The position numbers and the translations under genes were made by a program. DNA of 62,687 nucleotides from Hymenobacter artigasi (GTDB lineage Bacteria > Bacteroidota > Bacteroidia > Cytophagales > Hymenobacteraceae), in assembly GCF_012275535.1 (NCBI RefSeq), contig NZ_JAAVTK010000021.1, forward strand, positions 1 to 62,687, in the 5' to 3' direction. Position 1 is the first letter of the stretch. The number at the start of each line of letters is the position of its first letter. This document shows positions 33,177 through 40,704 of the stretch, piece after piece. Below the pieces are notes generated by a model. It had not been told where the DNA came from. It ran no database searches and saw only the letters and a program-made list of their open reading frames with translations.

Positions 33177-34165
33177 TGGCCGAAACCGTGCTTGTGACCG
33201 GTGCTAATGGCTTTCTGGGCCGGCATCTCGTGGCCGGGCTGTGCCGGCGCGGCTATGCCGTGCGGGCGCTGCTACGACCCGGCACACCCGCGCCGTTTCC
33301 GGCCGAATGGGGCATCGACTACCGCGAGGCCGACCTTACCCGACCGGCCACGCTGGCCGGCGCGGCCGATGGCTGCGGAGCCATCATCCACGCGGCGGCG
33401 CTGGCCCAGGTGAACCCCGCCCGCAACCCCGCCGTGTGGGCAGCCAACCTGGGCGGCACCGAGGCGGTGCTGGGGCTGGCGCAGCAGGCGGGCGTGCGCC
33501 GGCTGGTGTACGTGGGCACGGCCAACGTCTTCGGCTTCGGTACCAAAGCAAACCCCGGCGACGAAACCCGGCCCTACGCCGGCCACCGCTACGGCCTCGA
33601 CTACATGGCCAGCAAGCGGGCGGCTACCGACCTCGTGCTGCGCGCCGTGGCGCAGGAGCAGCTGCCGGCCGTGCTGGTGCATCCCACCTTCATGCTCGGC
33701 CCGCAGGACGCCAAGCCTACCTCCAACGCCCTGCTTCTGGAGCTGTTGCGGGGCAAGCTGCCGGGCTACCCGCCGGGCGGCAAAAACTACGTGCACGTCC
33801 GCGACGTGGCCTCGGCCACTGTCAATGCCCTTACCCAGGGCCGGGTGGGCGAATCGTATATTCTGGGCAATGAAAACCTGAGCTACCGCGAGGCCTTTGG
33901 GCTGATGGCGGGCGTGCTGGGCGTGTCGGCGCCGCGCTGGCCCATTCCGGCCGGGCTGGCGATGCTTTACGGCGGTATTTGCGATGTGAAAGCGCGGCTC
34001 ACCGGCCGGCCGGCGCAGCTAAATTCGGCCATGGCGGCTGTGGCCAACGACGGCCATTATTTCAACGTGCAGAAGGCCCGGCAGGAGCTGGCACTGCCCC
34101 AAACGCCCATCGGGCAAGCCGTAACCGAGGCCTTCGACTGGTTTAAAACCAACCATTATGTTTGA
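33176..34165 (+). CDS. NAD-dependent epimerase/dehydratase family protein (extended SDR)
   Basis: This 329-residue Rossmann protein has the cofactor motif VTGANGFLGRHL (G-x2-G-x2-G, residues 8-14), a VYVGTANVFG strand and the catalytic Y-x3-K in DYMASKRAATD. The C-terminal substrate domain contains NYVHVRDVASATVNAL. Members of this broad group reduce or epimerise nucleotide sugars, sterol-like substrates or ketoacyl-lipids such as 3-oxoceramide (CerR). The sequence does not decide between these. It starts on the stop of the glycosyltransferase gene and ends overlapping the next SDR by 8 bases, so the three genes form one tight operon. Confidence 0.88.
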   Translation: MAETVLVTGANGFLGRHLVAGLCRRGYAVRALLRPGTPAPFPAEWGIDYREADLTRPATLAGAADGCGAIIHAAALAQVNPARNPAVWAANLGGTEAVLGLAQQAGVRRLVYVGTANVFGFGTKANPGDETRPYAGHRYGLDYMASKRAATDLVLRAVAQEQLPAVLVHPTFMLGPQDAKPTSNALLLELLRGKLPGYPPGGKNYVHVRDVASATVNALTQGRVGESYILGNENLSYREAFGLMAGVLGVSAPRWPIPAGLAMLYGGICDVKARLTGRPAQLNSAMAAVANDGHYFNVQKARQELALPQTPIGQAVTEAFDWFKTNHYV

Positions 34166-35042
34166 TTCAAATCTGGTGAGCGATGCTGAGCGGGCTACCG
34201 TGGCAGCCCGGCCGCCGCAGCTGCCGCGCTCCGGCCCATTTGCGGGCAAAGTGGCCATTGTTACCGGCTCGGAGTCGGGCATTGGCCGCGAAACGGCCCG
34301 CGCACTGTGCGAAAGCGGCGCCGCCGTGGTCCTCAACGGCCGCAACGCCGAGCGGCTGGAGCACACCCGGCAGGACCTGGCCACCGCCGGCCACACCGTA
34401 GCAACCTGCGTGGCCGATGTAACCGACTACGCGGCCTGCGAACGCCTGGTGCAAACGGCCCTCGACCACTTCGGCCAAGTCGATATTCTGATAACCAACG
34501 CCAGTATTTCGATGCGGGCCTACTTCGCCGATATGGCCCCGGAGGTGTTCCGGCAGGTGCTCGACAGCAACGTGTACGGCACGGTGTACCCGCTCAAGGC
34601 CGCCCTGCCGCATTTGGTGCGCACGCGGGGCAGTGTCACGTTCATCTCGTCCATTTCGGCGCTGAATGGGATGCCCAGCGGCTCGGCCTACTGCGCCGGC
34701 AAGGCCGCCGTGGCCAACCTAGCCCACACCCTGCGGCTGGAGCTGGTGGATACCGGCATTCACTTCGGGGTGGTGCACATCGGTTTCACCCAAAATGACC
34801 CCGAAAAGCGCGTGCTTGATGCCCAGGGCCAGCCCGTGCCCATTGCGCACCGCCCGCCGCGCTGGCAGAAATCGCAGACCGAAGTGGCCGCCATCATCGT
34901 GCGGCACGTGCGGAAGCGGCGGCAGCGCACCGTGATTTCGGCCTTGGGCCGGCTCATCGTGCTGGTGCATACCTACCTGCCGCGCCTGGGCGACTGGGTG
35001 GTGCTGTCCACCATCCGGCGGATGCGGAATTTTTATGAGTAG
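34158..35042 (+). CDS. Classical short-chain dehydrogenase/reductase with C-terminal hydrophobic tail
   Basis: A 294-residue SDR with cofactor motif VTGSESGIGRE (36-46), the LITNASIS strand, catalytic Ser in FISSISALNGMPS, and Y-x3-K in AYCAGKAAV. The phrase GFTQNDPEKRV after the active site, together with a final amphipathic or hydrophobic stretch (ALGRLIVLVHTYLPRLGDWVVL) ending in basic residues, resembles membrane-associated SDRs acting on lipid substrates (DHRS7/KDSR type). The lipid assignment is inference. The ATG lies 8 bases inside the previous gene. Confidence 0.88.
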   Translation: MFDSNLVSDAERATVAARPPQLPRSGPFAGKVAIVTGSESGIGRETARALCESGAAVVLNGRNAERLEHTRQDLATAGHTVATCVADVTDYAACERLVQTALDHFGQVDILITNASISMRAYFADMAPEVFRQVLDSNVYGTVYPLKAALPHLVRTRGSVTFISSISALNGMPSGSAYCAGKAAVANLAHTLRLELVDTGIHFGVVHIGFTQNDPEKRVLDAQGQPVPIAHRPPRWQKSQTEVAAIIVRHVRKRRQRTVISALGRLIVLVHTYLPRLGDWVVLSTIRRMRNFYE

Positions 35043-35084
35043 AGGCCCGGAAGTGTCGGCACGACCATAGCGGGGGCTACATTC

Positions 35085-36761
35085 GTGGCCGCCCCGTGCT
35101 GTTTTTGTTTCCGCGCTACTTTGCCTGACGTTGGTTTTTCTGCCTTTGTTCGTTCGCGCCGCTGGGTGGTGGGCGTCTTTTTTGGCCTGCTGGCGGTGCT
35201 GGGTGTGGCCCTGCACCGCGACTACGGCATGGGCTGGGACGAGCCCGCCGAGCGCCTCAACGCCTTTGTGAGTGCCAAGTACGTGGCCCTGAAACTGGCC
35301 CCCGAGCTGGCCCGACGCCAGCCCCGCCTGGCCGACATCCCCGACCTGCGCCAGCACCGCGACGCCGACCACGGAGTGCTCTTCATGCTGCCCTGGGTGG
35401 GCCTGGAGGCCCTGCGGCCCGGCCCCGACCCGGCCGAATGGGCCTACCGACGGCATCTGGCCGGGTTCCTGCTGTTTGTGGCCGGGGCCTGGGGCGTGTA
35501 CCGGCTGGGCCGGGCACGGCTGGGCAGCTGGCGCTGGGGGCTGGTGGGGGCGGGGCTGCTGGTGCTCTCGCCACGCATTTTCGCCGAGGCGTTTTATAAC
35601 TACAAGGACATTGTTTTTCTGAGCCTGTTTGCGCTGGCGGTGCTCACGCTCACGCGGCTGCTGCGGCGGCCCACGGCGGGACGGGCACTGCTGCATGCGT
35701 TGGCCACGGCAGCGGCCGTCGATGTACGGACCATGGGCGTACTGCTGCCCGTGCTCACGCTGGGCTTTGGGGCGCTGGAAATGTGGGCGCGGCCGGTGCG
35801 GCGGCGCGGGCTGACTGCGATGTTGGCCTTGTACCTGCCGGCGGCGGCGGCACTGGTGGTGCTGGGCTGGCCGTATTTGTGGGAAAATCCGGGGGCTTAT
35901 TTCACGGCCGCCATCAGCAGCTTTGGGCACTATGCCAAGCCGCTGGAGGTGTTTTATCTGGGGCATTTCGTTTCGATTCAGGCCCTGCCGTGGCATTACG
36001 CGCCGGTGTGGCTGCTCATCACTACGCCGCTGCCTTACGTGTTATTGTTCGCGGTGGGGCTGGTAGGAGTGGGGCGAGGGTTGCTGAAAACCGGAGTTGG
36101 GCGCTGGCTGCGGCGCACGGCCAGCCGCCGCGATTTGCTGGTGCTGGCCTGGTTTTTTGGCCCGCTGCTGGGCGTGATGGTACTGCATTCGGCCATATAT
36201 GACGGCTGGCGGCACCTGTATTTCGTGTATCCGGCCTTTGTGCTGCTCGTGGTGCAGGGCTTGCGGCAGTTGTGGCAGGCGTGGCAGCAACGCAGTGCGT
36301 CCCTGCGCTGGCGGTCTGCTCCGGCGGCGGCTGGCGTGGCGCTGCTGCTGCTGGCGCTGGGTACCGCACAGGTAGCATGGCGCATGGCCACGGAGCATCC
36401 GTTCCAGTACGCCTATTTCAGCTTTTTGCCCGGCCGCGTTGTCGAGCAAAACTTCGAGCGCGACTACTGGGGCCTCTCCGTGAAGCAGGGGTTGCAATGG
36501 GTGCTGGCCCACGATGCCCGCCCAGCCGTGCTCGTGAGTATGGACCGCCGTACTGAAATGACCCTGCGCATCAACGCCAAAATGCTGCCGCCGCCTGCCC
36601 GCGCCCGCCTGCGTATCGTGCCGCCGGATTCGGCGGCTGGCGGGTATTTCCTGAGCGTTCACCGCTGGCACCCGGGGGCGTACCCGGCGGGCGTGGGGCG
36701 GCCGGTGCACGTCATTCGGGTGGGGGGGGCGGTTATTCTCACGGTGCTGCGCCGGCCCTGA
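35085..36761 (+). CDS. GT-C membrane glycosyltransferase (family 39-like)
   Basis: This is a polytopic protein of up to 558 residues with about ten hydrophobic helices. After the first helix comes an extracytoplasmic loop with YGMGWDEPAERLN, where the acidic residues are the usual GT-C catalytic site. A further loop has the FYNYKDIVFL segment. It ends in a periplasmic domain of about 150 residues. GT-C enzymes use polyprenyl-phosphate sugars to glycosylate lipids or proteins on the outer face. The start is uncertain: GTG at 35085 (used here), TTG at 35121, or another non-ATG codon shortly after. The first internal ATG would cut the first helix. It follows the SDR gene by 42 bases. Confidence 0.8.
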   Translation: MAAPCCFCFRATLPDVGFSAFVRSRRWVVGVFFGLLAVLGVALHRDYGMGWDEPAERLNAFVSAKYVALKLAPELARRQPRLADIPDLRQHRDADHGVLFMLPWVGLEALRPGPDPAEWAYRRHLAGFLLFVAGAWGVYRLGRARLGSWRWGLVGAGLLVLSPRIFAEAFYNYKDIVFLSLFALAVLTLTRLLRRPTAGRALLHALATAAAVDVRTMGVLLPVLTLGFGALEMWARPVRRRGLTAMLALYLPAAAALVVLGWPYLWENPGAYFTAAISSFGHYAKPLEVFYLGHFVSIQALPWHYAPVWLLITTPLPYVLLFAVGLVGVGRGLLKTGVGRWLRRTASRRDLLVLAWFFGPLLGVMVLHSAIYDGWRHLYFVYPAFVLLVVQGLRQLWQAWQQRSASLRWRSAPAAAGVALLLLALGTAQVAWRMATEHPFQYAYFSFLPGRVVEQNFERDYWGLSVKQGLQWVLAHDARPAVLVSMDRRTEMTLRINAKMLPPPARARLRIVPPDSAAGGYFLSVHRWHPGAYPAGVGRPVHVIRVGGAVILTVLRRP

Positions 36762-36848
36762 ACGGCGGCGCGGGCGTTTCTTTGCGGCCCCGTTCGGGAT
36801 TTTGTTGCTTGTGTTTTATTGGCAGGTTTCGCTTGCCTGTTTTAGCTT

Positions 36849-38018
36849 ATGCCGCTGCTTGAAGTTGTGAATGCCCGCCTGGCGCGGCAGTTTGTGGAGT
36901 TGCCCGCCCGCCTGCACCAGGCGGTGCCGCAGTACATCGGGATTCTGGAAAACGAGATTGAAGTTGTTTTCGACCCCATCAAAAACCCGAAATTTGCCAA
37001 CGGCGAAGCCATTCGCTGGGTGCTGACGGATGCCACGGGCACGGTTATCGGCCGGGTGGCGGCCTTCCTCAACCGCGACGCGGTGGACGTGCAGAACCCT
37101 GACCTGCCCACCGGCGGCATGGGCTTTTTCGAGTGCATCAATGACCAGTCGGCGGCTAACGAGTTGTTTGATGCCGGCCGGCAGTGGTTGGCCGCGCGCG
37201 GCATGCAGGCCATGGACGGCCCCATCAATTTCGGCGAGCGCGACCGCCTCTGGGGCCTGCTGATTGACGGCTTTGACCGGCCGCCCAACTACGGCATGTT
37301 CTGGCACCCACCGTATTATCAGCAGCTGTTTGAGCAGTATGGGTTTCAGCTTTACTTCAAGCAATACACCTGCTACCGCACCACGGCCGCGCCGCTGCAC
37401 GCCCGCTTCGCCCAGCAGGCCCAGGAGCACGCAAAGGAATTTCGGTTTGAGCACGCCCGCAAGGCCGATGCCGAGAAGCTGGCCTACGACTTCCACCACG
37501 TGTATAACCTGGCCTGGGCCAAGCACTCAGGCGTGAAGCCGATGACGCTGGACCAGGCCCGCAACATCGTGAAAGAAATGAAGCCCGTGGTGGATGAGCG
37601 CCTGCTCTGGTTTGCCTACCACGGCTCCGAGCCGGTGGCGTTTTTCATCAGCCTGCCCGAGCTTAACCAGATTTTCCGGCACGTGGGCCGGCGGCTGAAC
37701 CTGCTGGGCAAGCTGCGCTTTTTATGGGCGCGCTGGCGCTTCATGCGCCGCCCTGATAAGCGCCTGTTCGGCATTATTTACGGCGTGGTGCCCGAGTACC
37801 AGGGCAAGGGCGTGGACGCGGCCATGCTGACGTATGCCCGCCAGTCGTTCGTCGACGCGGGCTACGCCGATATCGAGATGAACTGGATTGGCGATTTTAA
37901 CCCGCGCATGCTGGTAACCATTCGCTCCATCGGGGCGACCATTGTGAAAACCCACGCCACGTTCCGCTACCAGTTCGACCGCGAGCGGCCATTCGAGCGG
38001 ATGCCGATAATTCGGTAG
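36849..38018 (+). CDS. GNAT-fold acyltransferase of the YghO / bacterial ceramide synthase type
   Basis: This 389-residue protein has two GNAT-like halves. The pattern FDPIKNPKF, VIGRVAAFLNR, GFFECINDQSAANELF, WLAARGMQAMDGPINFGERD, then GLLIDGFDRPPN and HPPYYQQLFEQYGF is that of the YghO-like family. The second half has the acetyl-CoA loop pattern VVPEYQGKGVDAAML. Some members of this family (bCerS of Caulobacter and Porphyromonas) acylate 3-oxosphinganine or sphinganine. Whether this one does is an inference from resemblance and from the two SDR genes upstream. No serine palmitoyltransferase gene is in the window. It starts 87 bases after the GT-C gene. Confidence 0.78.
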   Translation: MPLLEVVNARLARQFVELPARLHQAVPQYIGILENEIEVVFDPIKNPKFANGEAIRWVLTDATGTVIGRVAAFLNRDAVDVQNPDLPTGGMGFFECINDQSAANELFDAGRQWLAARGMQAMDGPINFGERDRLWGLLIDGFDRPPNYGMFWHPPYYQQLFEQYGFQLYFKQYTCYRTTAAPLHARFAQQAQEHAKEFRFEHARKADAEKLAYDFHHVYNLAWAKHSGVKPMTLDQARNIVKEMKPVVDERLLWFAYHGSEPVAFFISLPELNQIFRHVGRRLNLLGKLRFLWARWRFMRRPDKRLFGIIYGVVPEYQGKGVDAAMLTYARQSFVDAGYADIEMNWIGDFNPRMLVTIRSIGATIVKTHATFRYQFDRERPFERMPIIR

Positions 38019-38027
38019 ACGGTGAAG

Positions 38028-38097
38028 TACTGGGGCAAAAAGAACGTCATGTTGAGCGCAGCTACTGGGGCAAAAAGAACGTCATGCTGAGCGCAGC
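38028..38097 (+). repeat. 35-base tandem duplication
   Basis: Two adjacent 35-base units (38028-38062 and 38063-38097) start TACTGGGGCAAAAAGAACGT and differ by a single base (T/C). The second copy runs into the left arm of the adjoining inverted repeat, so the duplication arose from the end of that repeat. Confidence 0.93.
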
Positions 38098-38188
38098 CGA
38101 AGCATCTCGCGTGCATAACTAATCCAATTGATTGAGTTACTTGAGTACGCGAGATGCTTCGGCTGCGCTCAGCATGACGTTCTTTTTG
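38071..38188. repeat. Perfect 42-base inverted repeat with CTGAGCGCAGCCGAAG core
   Basis: Arms 38071-38112 and 38147-38188 are exact reverse complements around a 34-base loop. The arms contain GTCATGCTGAGCGCAGCCGA, a relative of the repeats at 26415 and 27919. It lies between convergent genes and could also end transcription of both. Confidence 0.93.
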
Positions 38189-38211
38189 TTCGTTTACTAT
38201 TTCGTGACCCC

Positions 38212-40704
38212 TTAGAATGGGTACCCGATGGCCAGATTTAGCCTGGGCGCTTTATCGGGACTGCGAGTGCCGTCATCATTGAGCTTGGTGGGCGTGCCGT
38301 AGGGGGCCTGTATTGGAAAGGCGAGGTCGAAGCGGATGACGAAGAACTGCACGTCGATGCGGATGCCAGCCCCGGCGCCTACGGCCAACTGGTTGAGGAA
38401 AGAGCTGGACTTGAACTCGCCGCCCTTGCGGCCGGGGTCGGGATTGACCAGCCAGATGTTGCCGGCATCCACAAACAGGGCCCCTTTCACGTAGGGAAAC
38501 AGGTCCTGGCGGTACTCCAGGTTGCCTTCGAGGCGAATGTCGCCCACCTGGTCGTAGAACTGGTTGGCTTTTTGGTCGGCGGTTTGGGCCTGGTACACGC
38601 CGGGGCCGATGCCACGGGCCGCAAAGGCCCTTACCGAGTTGGGACCGCCGATGCCGTACTGTTTGGGGTAAGGCAGCACCTTCGAGTTGCCGTAGGGGTT
38701 GCCGATGCCGGCCAGCAGGCGGCCCACAATGCGGTTGCCGGAAGCAGGGTCGGCGCTGATGCGGTAGTATTCGCGCACCTCCAAATCGAGCTTGAGGTAC
38801 TGGCTGTACTCCTGGCCCAGAATGGTGTTGCCGCCCGAAGGCCCTTTGGGCGTGCCAATAGACGTGGCGATGCCCTGAGCCAGGTTGCCGCTGCCTTCAA
38901 TCTGGCCGCTGAAGTAAATCTGCTGGCGGCGCTGCTCCAGCGACTGCTGGTTATAGGTGTAGCGGTAGGAGCTGGCCAAGATAAACTGCTGCTGAAACGC
39001 ACTTTTCAGGAAGCTTTTCTCCGGCGTGTTCAGAATATCGGTAAACGTCTGGGAAGGGGTGAACTGGACGTAGGTAATGTCGATGGGCCGGATTTCCTGT
39101 TCGTTGGTTACCTTGGTTTTCCAGGTGTAGCCGTAGTTCACGTTGAAGAAGTTCTGCGAGAAGTAGCTGGCGCGGGTCACGGACCGCACGCCCACCGCGA
39201 CGCTGGTACGGGGCTGGAAGTCGGAGTTGGGCAGTTTCACATCGAGCAGCGGCAAATCGGGCGTCACCAGGCGTGGAATGAGCAGCTGGGCGTTGATGCC
39301 GTACTCGAAGCTGGTGAGGCCCAGGGCGCCGTTGCCGCCGCCCGTCTGGGTTTCGGTCGAGGCAATGGCATTGATGAGCAGCTGCTCGGCACCGCGCAGG
39401 GCCGAGCGGTTGCGGAAAGTCACCTTCAGGGCCGGGCCGGTGAAGCCGTTGGTTTTGCTGGTGAGCTGGACTTCGGCGCGCAGGCTTTTCTTTTTGAGCT
39501 GGGTCATGAGCACCTCGGCATCGAGGCGGTTGCGCAGGCCCACCGAGCGGTTGCTGCCGGGCACGGCATCGGCCGGCACGGTCACGGTGGTGTCGCCGGC
39601 GGCGGCGGGTTTGAAGCGGATTTCCACGAAGCGGAACGTGCCCAGACTCATGAGGCGGCTCAGGGTCTGGTCGCGGCGGTGGCGGCGGAACACACTGTCG
39701 GGGTACAGGAAGGTGGCGCGGGTAATGGCCTGCGCCTTAAACATTTCCTCGTCCGGAAAATACTGGTAACCCCGGAAAAGCATGGGGTTGCGCATGGTGG
39801 TGTCTGTCAGCACGTAGCTGGTGTTCAGCTTCACTTGGTCGAGCCAGTAGGGGCGCACGGCCTTGGGCGGCGCGCTGGGCTTGAGGCGCACGTCCACGGT
39901 AGCCTTGTGGTCGAGGGTGCTATCAACCTTGAAAACGATGTAGTCGGGCGCGAAGTAGTAGTAGCCGCGCTCCTTCAGTGCGGCATCGATGCGCACCCGC
40001 TCGTTGGTGAGCGTGGCGAGGTTGTAGGCGTCGCCCACCTTCACCAGGCTTTCGCCCTGCGTAGCCCGAATGGCCGCCCGCACCAGCGAGTCGCCCTGCG
40101 GGAACGTGACCTCCGTGAAACGGTAGACCTTGCCCGGCAGGGCCGTGTAGTCGATTTCGGCCGTTTTCTCCTGCTTTTTTACTTCGTAGGAAGTGGTGCC
40201 GTTAAAGAAGCCGTTGTTGTGCAGGCGGTTGGTTATCAGGTCGCGCACGGCGGCGGGTTTGGCCTGCGACAGGTAAATGGGCGGCTCGCCAAACTTGTCG
40301 GCGAAGAACTTGCCCAGGCCTTTCGACTTGCCCACGCCCATTTGCCAGAAGTAGAGCTTGGGCCGCAGCCCCAGAATGGAGCTGTTGGGCTTGGGCCCCA
40401 ACACCGACACCAGCTCGGTTTGCAGAGCGCTCTGGTTGTTCACCGTTTTCTCGTCGGCCGGTGGCTTAATGGTCACCTTGCTGCCGGTATAGAGGCGCTC
40501 GCCTTCGGGCACAAATTTCAGGCCCGAGCAGGAGGCCAGCAGCACCAGGGCCGGGGCCAGCAACAGGGTAGCCCGGGTGGAAGAGGGAAGAAAACGCTTC
40601 GTTAACTGGCGAACTGGACTCAAAACTGCAGAATTAAGATATTGGCCGGCCGAAAGCTGGCGGCGTTGGAACGAGGGGCGGGAGGGGCGGAGCAGCTTTC
40701 TCAT
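38212..40704 (-). CDS. tamL: TamL: lipidated TamA-like Omp85 outer-membrane protein
   Basis: This 830-residue protein has an extended basic N-region, then a hydrophobic stretch with lipobox VLLASC (Cys59), so it is a predicted lipoprotein. POTRA-like domains follow (about 65-420, with FTEVTFPQGDSLVRAAIRA as one POTRA). A C-terminal 16-strand barrel of the BamA/TamA type ends GYPF, with the final-strand aromatic residue. The barrel contains GGPNSVRAF, the conserved Omp85 motif 3 (G-x-x-S-V-R-G-F like). Lipidated TamA homologues paired with TamB are known in Bacteroidota as TamL. Its ATG overlaps the stop of tamB by four bases (ATGA), which couples the two translations. The complex assembles or moves envelope components between the membranes. 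Confidence 0.9.
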   Translation of the reverse strand: MRKLLRPSRPSFQRRQLSAGQYLNSAVLSPVRQLTKRFLPSSTRATLLLAPALVLLASCSGLKFVPEGERLYTGSKVTIKPPADEKTVNNQSALQTELVSVLGPKPNSSILGLRPKLYFWQMGVGKSKGLGKFFADKFGEPPIYLSQAKPAAVRDLITNRLHNNGFFNGTTSYEVKKQEKTAEIDYTALPGKVYRFTEVTFPQGDSLVRAAIRATQGESLVKVGDAYNLATLTNERVRIDAALKERGYYYFAPDYIVFKVDSTLDHKATVDVRLKPSAPPKAVRPYWLDQVKLNTSYVLTDTTMRNPMLFRGYQYFPDEEMFKAQAITRATFLYPDSVFRRHRRDQTLSRLMSLGTFRFVEIRFKPAAAGDTTVTVPADAVPGSNRSVGLRNRLDAEVLMTQLKKKSLRAEVQLTSKTNGFTGPALKVTFRNRSALRGAEQLLINAIASTETQTGGGNGALGLTSFEYGINAQLLIPRLVTPDLPLLDVKLPNSDFQPRTSVAVGVRSVTRASYFSQNFFNVNYGYTWKTKVTNEQEIRPIDITYVQFTPSQTFTDILNTPEKSFLKSAFQQQFILASSYRYTYNQQSLEQRRQQIYFSGQIEGSGNLAQGIATSIGTPKGPSGGNTILGQEYSQYLKLDLEVREYYRISADPASGNRIVGRLLAGIGNPYGNSKVLPYPKQYGIGGPNSVRAFAARGIGPGVYQAQTADQKANQFYDQVGDIRLEGNLEYRQDLFPYVKGALFVDAGNIWLVNPDPGRKGGEFKSSSFLNQLAVGAGAGIRIDVQFFVIRFDLAFPIQAPYGTPTKLNDDGTRSPDKAPRLNLAIGYPF

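Noticed and set aside
38572..40605. 677-codon open frame opposite tamL
   Set aside because: Antisense artefact of GC-rich codons. The tamL strand encodes lipobox, POTRA and barrel motifs.
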